DNA of 64,000 nt from Clostridium pasteurianum BC1 (GCF_000389635.1 NC_021182.1:2108001-2172000), one strand, 5' to 3'; shown: positions 16,517 through 25,718, numbered from the stretch's first letter. Numbers and translations are program-made. The notes: generated by a model not told the origin, from the sequence alone.

Positions 16517-17749
16517 ATGATGAAGAGAGTGGTAATAACTGGTATGGGCATAATTTCACCTTTGGGCTTAGACATAAGAAAATTTTGGAGTTCAATAAAA
16601 GAGGGTAAATCATCAATTGATTATGTATCAAGTATTGATGTTACTGACATGCCCACAAAAGTAGCGGCGGAAATAAAGAATTTTGATCCACTGGATTTTA
16701 TGCATAGGAAGGAAATTAGAAAGGCTAGCCGTTTTATGCAGTTTGCTATTGCGGCATCTCAAATGGCCATTGAAGACTCAAAACTAGATGTAGAAAAAGT
16801 TGATAAATATGAGATGGGAGTTATAGTTGGATCAGGAATTGGAGGCATGGAAGTAATTGAAAAACAATATGACACATTGTGCAAACGAGGACCAAGCAGA
16901 ATAGCCCCTTTTTCCATTCCAATGATTATTCCTAATATGGCGTCCAGTGAAATTGCAATAAGGTATGGTGCAAAGGGTTACAATGAATGTGTTATTTCAG
17001 CTTGTGCTACAGGTACCAATGCTATTGGAAATGCTTTTAAGATCATACGTGATGAAGAAGCGAAGGTAATGATAACTGGTGGTTCGGAGGCAGTTATAAC
17101 TCCTTTGGTATTTTCGGGGTTTTGTGCAATGAGAGCTATGTCTAAATCTAATAATCCAAACAATGCCAGTAGACCCTTTGATGCTGAAAGAGATGGTTTT
17201 GTAATGGGTGAAGGTGCTGGTATTTTAGTATTGGAAGAACTTGAACATGCCTTGAGAAGGGGAGCTAATATATTAGGAGAAATAGTAGGTTATGGTTGTA
17301 CTAATGATGCATATGATATAGTTGCTCCAAATCCTGAGGGTGAAGGAGCGGCAAGATGTATGTTAAAAGCTATTGAAAATTCAAAAATTAGTACTGAGGA
17401 CATAGGATATATAAATGCTCATGGAACATCTACAGTATATAATGATAAAATGGAAACTTTAGCTATTAAAAGGACCTTTGGTGAGCAAGCTAAGAGCATT
17501 CCTATTAGTTCTACTAAATCTATGACAGGGCATTTACTTGGTGCTTCAGGGGCAATTGAAGCAATTATTACAACACTGGCATTAAAGGACGGATTTTTAC
17601 CTCCAACTATTAATTATAATACTAAAGACCCTGAGTGTGATCTGGATTATGTTCCTAACATTGGGAGAAGTACGGATATTAATTTTGCTTTGTCAAATTC
17701 TTTTGGATTTGGAGGGCATAATTCAACACTTGTGTTTAAAAAATACTAA
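16517..17749 (+). CDS. fabF: beta-ketoacyl-ACP synthase II
   Basis: A condensing enzyme of about 410 residues. It opens KRVVITGMGIISPLG; the active-site Cys lies in SACATGTNAIGNAF, and the two His in INAHGTSTVYND and STKSMTGHLLGASG. The end, SNSFGFGGHNSTLVF, is typical of FabF. It elongates acyl-ACP with malonyl-ACP in type II fatty acid synthesis. It is not beside other fab genes; instead a broken adenylation-domain gene follows. So it may be a second copy from a lost polyketide or lipopeptide cluster rather than the housekeeping enzyme. ATG 16517 is chosen for spacing to GGGGG. Confidence 0.9.
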   Translation: MMKRVVITGMGIISPLGLDIRKFWSSIKEGKSSIDYVSSIDVTDMPTKVAAEIKNFDPLDFMHRKEIRKASRFMQFAIAASQMAIEDSKLDVEKVDKYEMGVIVGSGIGGMEVIEKQYDTLCKRGPSRIAPFSIPMIIPNMASSEIAIRYGAKGYNECVISACATGTNAIGNAFKIIRDEEAKVMITGGSEAVITPLVFSGFCAMRAMSKSNNPNNASRPFDAERDGFVMGEGAGILVLEELEHALRRGANILGEIVGYGCTNDAYDIVAPNPEGEGAARCMLKAIENSKISTEDIGYINAHGTSTVYNDKMETLAIKRTFGEQAKSIPISSTKSMTGHLLGASGAIEAIITTLALKDGFLPPTINYNTKDPECDLDYVPNIGRSTDINFALSNSFGFGGHNSTLVFKKY

Positions 17750-17808
17750 AATTATTTAGATTTAGTTATGTAATATAAATTTACAACATACATCTTGGGG
17801 GGATAAGT

Positions 17809-18033
17809 AAGAACAAGTTAAATACTTTAGTTGATGTTTTGGAAAGTAGAATTATTGGGAATAAAGGGATAGTTTTTATAAATAATAAAGAAAATAAATT
17901 TGTCACATATAATGAGCTTTATAATAAAGCACTTAAAGATTTAAAAGGTTTACAAAACAAGGGGCTAAAAAAGGGTAGTGAATTAATTCTTTTAATAGAT
18001 GATAATGAGAGTTTTTTAGTTTTATTTTCTTAA
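17809..18033 (+). pseudogene. truncated adenylation (AMP-ligase) domain start
   Basis: Reading from 17809 gives NKLNTLVDVLESR, then FVTYNELYNKALKDLKGLQN and KKGSELILLIDDNESFLVLF, followed by a stop. This is the first 70 or so residues of a fatty acyl-AMP ligase or NRPS-type adenylation domain. The codon at the expected start, six bases after GGGGGG, is AAG rather than ATG. The remaining 500 or so residues are missing and the minus-strand gene at 18022 begins in their place. It follows fabF by 60 bases, as if part of one lost biosynthetic operon. Confidence 0.7.
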
Positions 18034-18612
18034 ATTGCGATAATAGTATATTATCGAAGTAATAAAAGCGGCTAGAATGTTCACAAGTAGGTCAGTTGAG
18101 GTATCTTCAAGCCCACCTTGTGTCATATTAGTTTTAAATAAATAATCCCCTATAAACTCAAACATCTCCCACAGTGTACCTAAAGTTATTGAAAAGTTAA
18201 ATGCAAATATTGCATTCAAAAGAGTGAATCGCTGCTTCGTAATTTCTTGTTTCTTTCTAATAGTCTCTTGTATTAAATATAATGCTATTATAACTGCATA
18301 GCCGCCAAATGTAGCGTGAAGAAATAGATCCCACCACCAAAATTTATTATAGAATTGCTTAATTTCCCCCAGGTATTGTGCAAAAAAGATAAATAATAAA
18401 GTTATTAATTTAAATGAAGAAGGCAGTATTATGTTCTTTATATTAGCAATATAGGTAATTATAAAGGGAATCATAAGACATATAATGGACAGTAGTGATA
18501 ATGATAAAAGCTTCCATTGCCCTGATAAAATACTAGTGATAGCTGTAACTATGAGAATTAGTTCAAATAATACAGCAATTCCAGTTGCTAGTTTGTTATC
18601 TTTATTAATCAT
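18022..18612 (-). CDS. multi-pass membrane protein, DUF2238-like
   Basis: A 196-residue membrane protein with five or six helices. Conserved-looking polar motifs lie within or next to helices: WWWDLFLHATFGGYAV, TLGTLWEMFEFIGDYLF and the DTSTDLLVN segment. This pattern (WD..LH.. G, L-WE-x-x-E and a DT..D motif) resembles the DUF2238 family of inner-membrane proteins of unknown function. Its 3' end overlaps the relic of the adenylation gene by 12 bases, which marks a rearrangement junction. Confidence 0.6.
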   Translation of the reverse strand: MINKDNKLATGIAVLFELILIVTAITSILSGQWKLLSLSLLSIICLMIPFIITYIANIKNIILPSSFKLITLLFIFFAQYLGEIKQFYNKFWWWDLFLHATFGGYAVIIALYLIQETIRKKQEITKQRFTLLNAIFAFNFSITLGTLWEMFEFIGDYLFKTNMTQGGLEDTSTDLLVNILAAFITSIIYYYRNLRK

Positions 18613-19013
18613 TAAAATAGGTATCCTTTCTACTATTTGTATTTATTATGAACAAAGTATATTTGTATAAGAAATTTATTTTAATTCATAATAACTATTT
18701 TCCTTCTATATAAAATTTATATGCATAGGATCCAAAACTTCACATAAAAAACTATAAGATTATCTGATTTTTTCTATATAGTTTTAAATTAGTTAGGATA
18801 ATAACAAGTAATTTTAAAAGTAATCAAAATATATAAAAGCGTTTACATACAAAGGAAAGAAGGTTTAAAATTAGAAGTAGATGAATTTAAAACTTTAAGA
18901 AAAGAATATTTGTAAAAGAGTATTTAAATAAATTATGGGGGAATTAAAATGAAAATAATTATTATTTTTTGGTTCTATGAATATAGGGAGAAGTTAAAAT
19001 AAAATGTCCCATT
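18613..19013. other. gene-free region with small debris
   Basis: AT-rich and non-coding. On the plus strand, 18844-18915 reads as a C-terminal tail (IQRKEGLKLEVDEFKTLRKE) with no start. A 17-codon frame with a good ribosome site (GGGGGAAT) begins at 18949 and ends at 19002. Neither can be assigned. Confidence 0.35.
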
Positions 19014-19892
19014 CTACGTGTTGAACTTCTTCCTATAATTGCATTTTTGACATAGAGGTTCAACTACTTTTCTATTGGAAAATCCGTTGTACAATGTGTT
19101 AGCTCTTTCATTTTCTATAATGTCTTCAAAGTGAGTATATTGTATATTCCCTAAATTAATTACACCTTCACCATCAAGGCAGCAAGGAACTACGGTACCA
19201 TCTACTAGAATAGCAACTTGATCCCTTAAGCCATAACAAAAGCCACAGAAACTATCTTCACTTTCATTTATGTCAGGCCATTTAAAACGGGGCGCCTGGT
19301 TTAAGTACACGTTGCGAGCAAGCTTTATGCCTCTCTGCTCAGCTAGTTTCTCTTCTATCATATAATCTAGATTAAAAGCATCTTCTATTTGTCTAAGAAT
19401 ATATCTATTCATCTCTTTACTAGGGTTAATATTGTTGTCTTCACTTAAATTCCACAATCTGAGAGCCGAAATGATATTTGTATTCCTTGAGGCTTCCTTT
19501 GCAAAGATTAAAATCTCATCTAAATACTTCTCCATAGTAGTAGTTTTTATATTGGCATCAAAGCTGTGCAGTGAAAAATTTACTTGTCTAAGAGCAGGTT
19601 TACTTAGCAGCGTATGCTTTGAACTTTCTATAAGTGTACCATTTGTGGTTATATTCACTTTATAACCATAAGTGTAAGCAGCGTCTAAAAACTTGCCTAG
19701 TTGTGGATGTAGGGAAGGTTCTCCCTTAACATGAAAATATATATGATTAGAATGATTTTTTATTTGACTTAGTATCTTTTCAAATAGTTCAATTTTCATA
19801 AATTCAGGATTTCTCTCACACTTAGGACAAAATTCGCAATTTAAATTACAAACATTAGTTATTTCTATATAGGTCTTCTTAAATTTTTTCAT
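19014..19892 (-). CDS. radical SAM/SPASM-domain protein
   Basis: A 292-residue radical SAM enzyme. The 4Fe-4S/SAM motif is CNLNCEFC (C15, C19, C22, arranged C-x3-C-x2-C). A GEP segment (HVKGEPSLHPQ) and NITTNGTLIE fit the SAM-binding strands. The C-terminal SPASM-type region has CGFCYGL, VPCCLDGEG and CQKCNY cysteines for auxiliary clusters. Such proteins often modify peptides or act in cofactor synthesis, but no precursor peptide is visible next to it. It is monocistronic on the minus strand. Confidence 0.88.
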   Translation of the reverse strand: MKKFKKTYIEITNVCNLNCEFCPKCERNPEFMKIELFEKILSQIKNHSNHIYFHVKGEPSLHPQLGKFLDAAYTYGYKVNITTNGTLIESSKHTLLSKPALRQVNFSLHSFDANIKTTTMEKYLDEILIFAKEASRNTNIISALRLWNLSEDNNINPSKEMNRYILRQIEDAFNLDYMIEEKLAEQRGIKLARNVYLNQAPRFKWPDINESEDSFCGFCYGLRDQVAILVDGTVVPCCLDGEGVINLGNIQYTHFEDIIENERANTLYNGFSNRKVVEPLCQKCNYRKKFNT

Positions 19893-20012
19893 TAGTAAAA
19901 TCTCCTCGTATTAAACAAAGCGCTATAATTGATTTTAGACATATTTAAAAAATAATACTATTATTCAAATCACATTATAAGAAATATAATTAATATTAGC
20001 AAGAGAATAATT

Positions 20013-20140
20013 TTATCCAGGGACGTAGCCACTCTTTACTCCTACTTTGAAGAAAAGTAGAGAGCCAAAATTTTTAATTTTGTGTGAGTCACTTTCACAA
20101 AGTGCGATGAGAGTATTAGAGTGGGTAGTCATCTGGTAAA
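20013..20140 (+). repeat. structured intergenic repeat, copy B
   Basis: Begins TTTATCCAGGGACGTAG and ends GTAGTCATCTGGTAAA. The inner stem is CCACTC (20029-20034) with GAGTGG (20119-20124). Inside is a hairpin CTACTTT/AAAGTAG (about 20042-20060) and a segment closely shared with copy F (CCAAAAT..TTTTGTGTGA, CTTTCACA). It lacks the usual 5' hairpin. Confidence 0.65.
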
Positions 20141-20274
20141 CAGAAATTGGAAAAAATAATAACAATTCTAGTACAATGTTAAATTTTATTCCATTTTTGC
20201 TTAAACCTGCTGGCTTTAAAAAGGATAATTATGGGTAGATAACAGTGTCACATCTTTGGATGATTTCTGTAAAA

Positions 20275-20303
20275 TTATTGGGAGTAAAACTCCCAATAAA
20301 TAA
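20275..20303 (-). terminator. terminator of the aldo/keto reductase gene
   Basis: TTATTGGGAGT (20275-20285) pairs with ACTCCCAATAA (20289-20299) around AAA, just past the stop at 20307. On the minus strand it is followed by a short T run. Confidence 0.8.
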
Positions 20304-20306
20304 GGA

Positions 20307-21326
20307 CTATTTATGCTTAGCATAAAATTCATTATAGTTTTTAAGTTCTCTTTTTAAAAGATTTGGGGTATCTAGTTTATATGGACAATGATTTTTACAG
20401 TGTCCACATTCTATGCAATTATTTATTAGTTCCATTTTTTCTTTAAAATTATCTTCTAAAAAACCTTTGTAGGGAGCTCTTCCTAAAAGCAGCGTTATTC
20501 TTGCAGAGGTAGGAATATCGATTCCAGCAGGGCATGGGAGACAATATCCGCAGCCACGGCAGAAATCTCCGGCTAATTCAGAACGATCCTTATTAATAAT
20601 GGACCACATGGCTTCATCTAGTGCTGGTGGATTTTTTTCAAGGGCAATAAACTCATCTAATTCAGATTCTCTTTGTATACCCCATATTGGAACAAGGTTA
20701 TCAAATTGTCTTAAGAATGCAAAGGTAGATGCGGCATTAGTTATAAGTCCACCTGAAAGAGCTTTCATTGCAATGACTCCAATATCTTTTTGCTTACATT
20801 TGGTTATGAGTTTTAAATCATTGTCAGCAGATAAAGAACTTAAAGGAAACTGTATAGTATCATATAGTTCAGAATTTGCAGCTTCTATAGCATTGTCTAT
20901 TTTATGATTTGTAATTCCTATAAAACGAATCATGCCTTGCTTCTTAGCTTCTAAGAGACCGGCATAAAGACCTTCTGGATCTTCAGGGTTAGGCAGTTCA
21001 CCAGGGTTATGTAGCTGAAGAATATCTACGTAATCTGTCTTTAAATTTTTTAAGCTTGTCTGAAGATGCTCTAATAAAGTTTTCTTATCTTTTGCATGAC
21101 TTTTAGTAGCTATTATAATATCTTTTCGAATATCTGCAAGGGAATAACCTATTTTTTCTTCACTATCAGAATACATTCTTGCAGTATCAAAAAAATTTAT
21201 TCCATTGTCATAAGCTTTACGTAAAATCTTTTTAGCCTCTTCAAAGGAAACCCTCTGTATAGGTAAGGCACCAAAACCACTTCTTGTTACCATTAAATTT
21301 GTTCTTCCTAATCTTATTTTATCCAT
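20307..21326 (-). CDS. aldo/keto reductase with C-terminal 4Fe-4S domain
   Basis: A protein of about 339 residues. The N-terminal AKR barrel has GFGALPIQ, the catalytic Asp/Tyr region FFDTARMYSDSEEKIG, Lys in ATKSHAK and His in LQLHNPGE. The C-terminal 80 residues carry ferredoxin-like cysteines CRGCGYCLPCPAG and NCIECGHCKNHCP, enough for two 4Fe-4S clusters. This architecture is common in anaerobes and suggests electron input from ferredoxin-type partners rather than NADPH alone; the substrate is unknown. ATG 21326 is preferred because GGAGGTG lies just upstream. Confidence 0.9.
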   Translation of the reverse strand: MDKIRLGRTNLMVTRSGFGALPIQRVSFEEAKKILRKAYDNGINFFDTARMYSDSEEKIGYSLADIRKDIIIATKSHAKDKKTLLEHLQTSLKNLKTDYVDILQLHNPGELPNPEDPEGLYAGLLEAKKQGMIRFIGITNHKIDNAIEAANSELYDTIQFPLSSLSADNDLKLITKCKQKDIGVIAMKALSGGLITNAASTFAFLRQFDNLVPIWGIQRESELDEFIALEKNPPALDEAMWSIINKDRSELAGDFCRGCGYCLPCPAGIDIPTSARITLLLGRAPYKGFLEDNFKEKMELINNCIECGHCKNHCPYKLDTPNLLKRELKNYNEFYAKHK

Positions 21327-21493
21327 AATAACACCTCCGTGTATTTTTATATAAGGAATCTTAAAACAATACATTAACAAATATGTAAATTTACAACTTT
21401 AGTATCGATTTTGCTAATATACAATCATCACCTAACAATAATTATACAATAATATACCTAATTAATACCATAAATTTTAGACAAAAGTAAATA

Positions 21494-21521
21494 ATAATTG
21501 ACTGTTCGAACAATCAATTAT
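21494..21521. promoter_or_regulatory. 28-bp palindrome, probable operator
   Basis: ATAATTGA, C, TGTTCGAACA, A, TCAATTAT: symmetric except one base pair, centred at 21507/21508. It lies 168 bases upstream of the aldo/keto reductase start and has the size and symmetry of a TetR-type operator. No regulator gene is adjacent. Confidence 0.5.
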
Positions 21522-21617
21522 ATAGAATATAAAAACTTTATTACACGCTTCATTGAATTAAGAAGCATTTTTATTACGAGTAGATTAAAAAGTTTATTAG
21601 CTTGTTATTAAAATTTG

Positions 21618-21703
21618 AATGAAAGTTATGAAGAACTATCGGAAGCCAATGTGGAGCTTGCGCATATGTAGAACAATTGACTGCTTCTGAGGAGGAACTA
21701 TGA
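21618..21703 (+). pseudogene. relic of a coiled-coil signalling protein
   Basis: One frame reads NESYEELSEANVELAHM, and after a one-base shift VEQLTASEEEL and a stop. This is the coiled-coil linker typical of PAS/GGDEF or PAS/kinase proteins (YEELEAAYEELAATYEQLTASEEEL-type heptads). Only this stretch remains. Confidence 0.6.
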
Positions 21704-21741
21704 ATTGAATGCTTTTGCTATAGATTGAATAGAAATTACAA

Positions 21742-21774
21742 AAATCTGAGAATAAATCATATATTCTCAGATTT
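21742..21774. terminator. terminator of the CAP-domain gene
   Basis: AAATCTGAGAATA (21742-21754) pairs exactly with TATTCTCAGATTT (21762-21774), with T runs on both strands. It follows the minus-strand gene that ends at 21817. Confidence 0.82.
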
Positions 21775-21816
21775 TTAAATATCAATATAATTTACATATT
21801 TATTTTTTTAATATAA

Positions 21817-22524
21817 TTACTTACCAGGATTTATAAACATCTGAACCCAATAAGGAGTTCCATTTTTATCCTTAGCAACTCCAACTCCAATTTCTGCAAA
21901 GTTGGAATTTAATATATTTGCTCTATGTCCTGGAGAATTCATCCATGAATTCATTACGTCAGAAGGTGTTTTTTGACCATAGGCAATATTTTCACCAGCC
22001 GCTGTATAATTGATTCCAAATTTTTTCATCATATCAAAAGGTGAACCATAGGTAGGTGAAGTGTGGCTGAAATAGTTTTTATCAATCATGTCCTGAGCCT
22101 TAGTTGTGGCCACTTTAGACAATTCAGCATTAGCCTTAAGTGGAGCTAGTCCATTTTTACTTCTTTCCACATTAACTAATCTGATTACCTCATTTGCTTC
22201 TGCACTTATAGAAGAAGCTTGTACATTATTATTTTGTGTTGGCTGTGTAGTTGCAGTATTTTGTGTGGTGCTATTTGCAGGTTTAGTATCATTTGTTGTA
22301 GGTTCAGTAGTTGTTGTATTACTTGTAGTTGCCTTTGTTGAAGTAGCAGCTGTCCAATTTTTAAATTGAGGGTATTTATTTAAAATGTCTTTTAAAGAAA
22401 TTTGTTGTTGAGTTGTTGAGTTAGTACAGGTTGTCTCTGCTGCTTTTGCAATAGTAGGAGTAATAGTTGTTACAGTTCCTGCTATAACAAGTGTGGCAAT
22501 TATCGATTTAATTGTTTTATTCAT
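21817..22524 (-). CDS. secreted CAP-domain (SCP/PR1, YkwD-like) protein
   Basis: A 235-residue exported protein. It has a signal peptide at residues 1-28 (KSIIATLVIAGTVTTITP, cleavage near AKA-A), a Ser/Thr/Asn-rich linker of about 60 residues (repeated TTTEPTT and TTQPTQNN units), and a CAP domain from about 110: VIRLVNVERSKNGLAPL, YFSHTSPTYGSPFDMM, AGENIAYG, SWMNSPGHRANIL. CAP-domain proteins of this type are cell-wall or secreted proteins of largely unknown activity; Bacillus YkwD belongs to the group. The ribosome site AGGAGG precedes the ATG. Confidence 0.92.
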   Translation of the reverse strand: MNKTIKSIIATLVIAGTVTTITPTIAKAAETTCTNSTTQQQISLKDILNKYPQFKNWTAATSTKATTSNTTTTEPTTNDTKPANSTTQNTATTQPTQNNNVQASSISAEANEVIRLVNVERSKNGLAPLKANAELSKVATTKAQDMIDKNYFSHTSPTYGSPFDMMKKFGINYTAAGENIAYGQKTPSDVMNSWMNSPGHRANILNSNFAEIGVGVAKDKNGTPYWVQMFINPGK

Positions 22525-22791
22525 AAGAATAAACCTCCTAAAAATTTTAATTTGTTAAAAGTTATATTAAAGCAAAAATATTTAATATAATTTAACACAA
22601 GTTTTCTTGTCCTTTTAGAAAACTTATTTTAGAGTATAGATAATAGATATGAATATAATGATTCTATTTTGTAAACTGGATAAAAACATTTATAAAAATC
22701 ATCAGTATATTTTGGTAATATAGTATTATATTTACTCACAGATATAAATAAAGCAGTATATATTACAAATTTGTTAAAAATGAGGTGCATT

Positions 22792-23613
22792 TTGAAAGGT
22801 AAAAATTTTAGTTCTATTTTAAAAATTGCAATTATAATTATAATTTTTTCAGTCTGTATTGGATACGTTGAAATGATTTTTTTAACCGGTCAAAATAGAC
22901 ATACCAATACTGGTGTTGATAGAAGTGTGGTTAAAGCATCTGAAATAAAAATTCCTGTAAGAAATTTAGTAATTAATTCTAATATCAGTAAGGGATTATT
23001 GGAAGAAAATTTACAGGATGTTGATAAGATACCTTCAAGTAAAAAAACAGCATATTTGACTTTTGATGATGGGCCATCTGCCGATACCACCCCCCAAATA
23101 ATTGGTATTTTGAATAAATATAATGTAAAGGCAACATTCTTTGTTATTGGACAATCTGCGGTCATTCATCCTGAAATACTTAAGCTTGAAGTAAATGAAG
23201 GGTTCATAGTAGCTAATCATACCTATTCCCACAATATTAATTATCTTTACTCAGATCCTAAAAATTTAGTTGAAGATTTTAAGAAAAATGAAATTCTGTT
23301 AAAATCAATATTGCCAGGATATAATTCAAAATTGGTTAGGTTTCCAGGGGGATCTAGACAGAGAGACAAGCGGTATATTACAGCAGTGAAGAGTGAAGGT
23401 TATAAAATAGTTGATTGGAATTGTCTTAGTATGGATGCAGAGAACACTAAATACACTGTTGATGATTTAATAAACAATGTAAAAAATACTTCCAGAGGCA
23501 AAAACAATTTAATTATATTAATGCATGATTCATCAGGAAGGCAGAAAACAATAGAAGCCCTTCCTAAAATAATAGAATACTTAAAGGCTGAAGGATATGC
23601 TTTTGAAATTTAA
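22792..23613 (+). CDS. polysaccharide deacetylase (NodB domain)
   Basis: A protein of about 273 residues with one N-terminal membrane anchor (ILKIAIIIIIFSVCIGYVEM) and a linker to about residue 80. The NodB deacetylase domain has AYLTFDDGPS (metal Asp), VANHTYSHN (His ligands), RFPGGSRQ, and the C-terminal ILMHDS. It probably removes acetyl groups from peptidoglycan or another wall polymer outside the membrane. TTG 22792 is taken as start, six bases after GAGGTG; earlier in-frame starts overlap that site. Confidence 0.9.
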   Translation: MKGKNFSSILKIAIIIIIFSVCIGYVEMIFLTGQNRHTNTGVDRSVVKASEIKIPVRNLVINSNISKGLLEENLQDVDKIPSSKKTAYLTFDDGPSADTTPQIIGILNKYNVKATFFVIGQSAVIHPEILKLEVNEGFIVANHTYSHNINYLYSDPKNLVEDFKKNEILLKSILPGYNSKLVRFPGGSRQRDKRYITAVKSEGYKIVDWNCLSMDAENTKYTVDDLINNVKNTSRGKNNLIILMHDSSGRQKTIEALPKIIEYLKAEGYAFEI

Positions 23614-23626
23614 AAGTAATATGGAT

Positions 23627-23668
23627 AAAGTGAGTATGTGAAAATAAAACATGCTCGCTTTGTTTTTT
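23627..23668 (+). terminator. rho-independent terminator
   Basis: AAAGTGAGTATGT (23627-23639) pairs with ACATGCTCGCTTT (23649-23661), then GTTTTTT. It terminates the deacetylase gene. Confidence 0.85.
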
Positions 23669-23774
23669 AGATCATAAAATGCATTGATTTTTAACTTAAT
23701 ATAAGCGTTTTTTAATCTGATTTTAATATTTATTATAAATAATATAAATAGTGCAAAACTAAATTTTCATATAA

Positions 23775-23897
23775 TTTATCCGATGACTACCATCCGTAAT
23801 ACTCCCAACTTCTATCAAAGTGGGAGATAACGGCTGCTACGTCCATGGATAACGATTTCTAAGTTTCAGCTGGAGAAAAAAACTCCATCTGAAACAA
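23775..23897 (-). repeat. structured intergenic repeat, copy E
   Basis: Minus-strand copy. Read 5' to 3' it has a 5' hairpin (GTTTCAG..TGGAG/CTCCAGCTGAAAC), TTATCCATGGACGTAGC, an inner stem, a hairpin CTCCCACTTT/AAGTTGGGAG, and GTAGTCATCGGATAA at the end. Ends match copies B and F closely; stem sequences differ but still pair. Confidence 0.65.
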
Positions 23898-23971
23898 AGA
23901 ACTCTGTTTATCAGAATTACATGAAAAATAAATGCATAATTAAATGATTTTAAATGATGAAAGGAGAAAAA

Positions 23972-24649
23972 ATGAGTACTTTAATGAATTTTATTAATGG
24001 TATTTTACATCTTGATAAGTCTTTAGGTGTAATAATACAAAGCTATGGAATGTGGACATATTTACTTATATTTCTTATTATTTTCTGTGAGACTGGATTA
24101 GTGGTCACTCCATTTTTACCAGGAGATTCAATACTATTTGCGACAGGAGCATTAGCTTCTATTGGCTCACTTAACATTTTTATTTTGTTTCTGATATTCT
24201 TTGTATCAGCAGTATTAGGTGATACTGTAAATTATAGCATTGGGAAAAAGATAGGAACTGGAATATTAGAAAAGAAAGACTTGAAATATATAAATAAAGA
24301 ATATCTTGAAAAGGCACATAAGTTTTATGAAAAGCATGGCTCAATGACTATAGTCATAGGAAGATTTATTCCTATAATAAGAACTTTTGTACCTTTTGTG
24401 GCCGGTATAGGAGAAATGCGTTATTTACATTTTATAATTTATAATGTATTAGGCGGATTTTTATGGGTAACGTTATTTTTAGTTGGTGGATTTTTCTTTG
24501 GAAATTTACCGTTAATAAAACAAAACTTTTCTTTTGTATTAGTTGCCATTATAATTATTTCAATTATTCCAGCAATTGTTGCATTTATTAAGGGAAAGCA
24601 ATCAGGGGACAACAAAGGAAACGATGTTTCTAATGCAGAAATTAGATAA
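23972..24649 (+). CDS. DedA-family membrane protein
   Basis: A membrane protein of about 225 residues in the DedA/VTT family. Signature features are FCETGLVVTPFLPGDSILFA (the acidic/Pro-Gly re-entrant segment), the GDTVNYSIGKKIG motif, FYEKHGSMTIVIGRFIPIIR with its conserved Arg residues, and FVPFVAGIGEMRY. DedA proteins take part in lipid recycling across the membrane, including undecaprenyl phosphate translocation in some bacteria. The next gene, uppP, acts on the same lipid carrier, and the two are 31 bases apart, which supports a shared role. ATG 23972 is chosen because AAAGGAGAA precedes it. Confidence 0.9.
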   Translation: MSTLMNFINGILHLDKSLGVIIQSYGMWTYLLIFLIIFCETGLVVTPFLPGDSILFATGALASIGSLNIFILFLIFFVSAVLGDTVNYSIGKKIGTGILEKKDLKYINKEYLEKAHKFYEKHGSMTIVIGRFIPIIRTFVPFVAGIGEMRYLHFIIYNVLGGFLWVTLFLVGGFFFGNLPLIKQNFSFVLVAIIIISIIPAIVAFIKGKQSGDNKGNDVSNAEIR

Positions 24650-24680
24650 AATTTAATGTTTACAAGAGAGGAGATTTGTA

Positions 24681-25466
24681 ATGAGTATTTTTCAAGCAAT
24701 TGTATATGGGATAGTACAGGGAATTGGCGAGTTTTTGCCAATATCAAGCACAGCTCACTTAATATTAGTTCCATGGTTTTTTGGATGGGGAGACCCTGGG
24801 GTAGCTTTCGATGTAGCATTACACTTAGGTACTGCTTTAGCAGTTATCTTATTTTTCTGGAAGGACTGGATATCTTTAATAAGTTCAGGATTTACAAAGC
24901 CAAAATCAGAAAATGGAAAGTTATTTTGGCTAATTATAGCAGCTACAATTCCTGGAGGCATATTTGGAGTTTTTCTTGATAATTATATGCAGAATTTTAG
25001 AAATCCTGCACTTATTGGTATTATGCTTATTATAATGGGTATAGTATTATACTATGCTGATAAAATTGGTAGTAAAGAAATTGAAATGGAGAAGATTGGT
25101 TTAAAAAGAAGTCTTATTGTTGGATTCTCACAAGTATTAGCAGTTGTTCCAGGTGTATCACGTTCAGGTATTACTATGTCCGCAGGTCGTTTTATGGGAA
25201 TAGAAAGAGAGAGTATTGCAAAGTTTACATTCTTACTTTCATCTCCTATAATATTAGGAGATGCCTTATATCATCTAAAGAAAATGGGAAATATACCTAT
25301 AGATAAAGGTTCATTTATTGTAGCAGTTTTAACATCTGCTATAGTGGGCGCATTAGCCATCAAGTTTTTATTAAATTATTTGAAAAACAAGGGCTTTGCA
25401 ATATTCTCAATATATAGATTTATCTTAGGTGCTGTTGTTATAGCAGTTTATTTTATAAAACATTAA
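24681..25466 (+). CDS. uppP: undecaprenyl-diphosphate phosphatase
   Basis: A 261-residue BacA/UppP-type membrane phosphatase. The conserved region 1, GIVQGIGEFLPISSTAHLIL, holds the catalytic Glu and Ser. Region 2 is VVPGVSRSGITMSAGRFMGI with the key Arg. Other family features are FDVALHLGTALAV and FLLSSPIILGDALY. It removes a phosphate from undecaprenyl diphosphate on the outer face of the membrane, recycling the lipid carrier for peptidoglycan synthesis, and can give bacitracin tolerance. It forms a two-gene unit with the DedA gene and ends in a terminator at 25596. Confidence 0.96.
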   Translation: MSIFQAIVYGIVQGIGEFLPISSTAHLILVPWFFGWGDPGVAFDVALHLGTALAVILFFWKDWISLISSGFTKPKSENGKLFWLIIAATIPGGIFGVFLDNYMQNFRNPALIGIMLIIMGIVLYYADKIGSKEIEMEKIGLKRSLIVGFSQVLAVVPGVSRSGITMSAGRFMGIERESIAKFTFLLSSPIILGDALYHLKKMGNIPIDKGSFIVAVLTSAIVGALAIKFLLNYLKNKGFAIFSIYRFILGAVVIAVYFIKH

Positions 25467-25595
25467 TATGTTTTATTAGTCTAAAAACCAGTTATATAAA
25501 TTATGAAAAAAAGCAAAAATTTTACATCATAAAGAATATATAAGGGTTATATGATGTTTATTTAAATTATCTATAAAATATCCTAAATCAACATT

Positions 25596-25660
25596 AAAGC
25601 AACTATATGTAATAGACTTTAATCCAGTATTGGTTAGTTCAATTACTATAGTTGCTTTTT
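25596..25660 (+). terminator. terminator of the dedA-uppP unit
   Basis: AAAGCAACTATA (25596-25607) pairs with TATAGTTGCTTT (25647-25658) around a long loop, followed by a T run. Confidence 0.7.
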
Positions 25661-25718
25661 GCGTTAATAATAAACATCCAGGTTAACGTTTTTAAGGCAT
25701 CTGAAAATAAATAGTAAG

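Noticed and set aside
22106-22369. 87-codon plus-strand frame opposite the CAP-domain gene
   Set aside because: It is the complement of the Thr/Ser-rich linker of a clear minus-strand gene.
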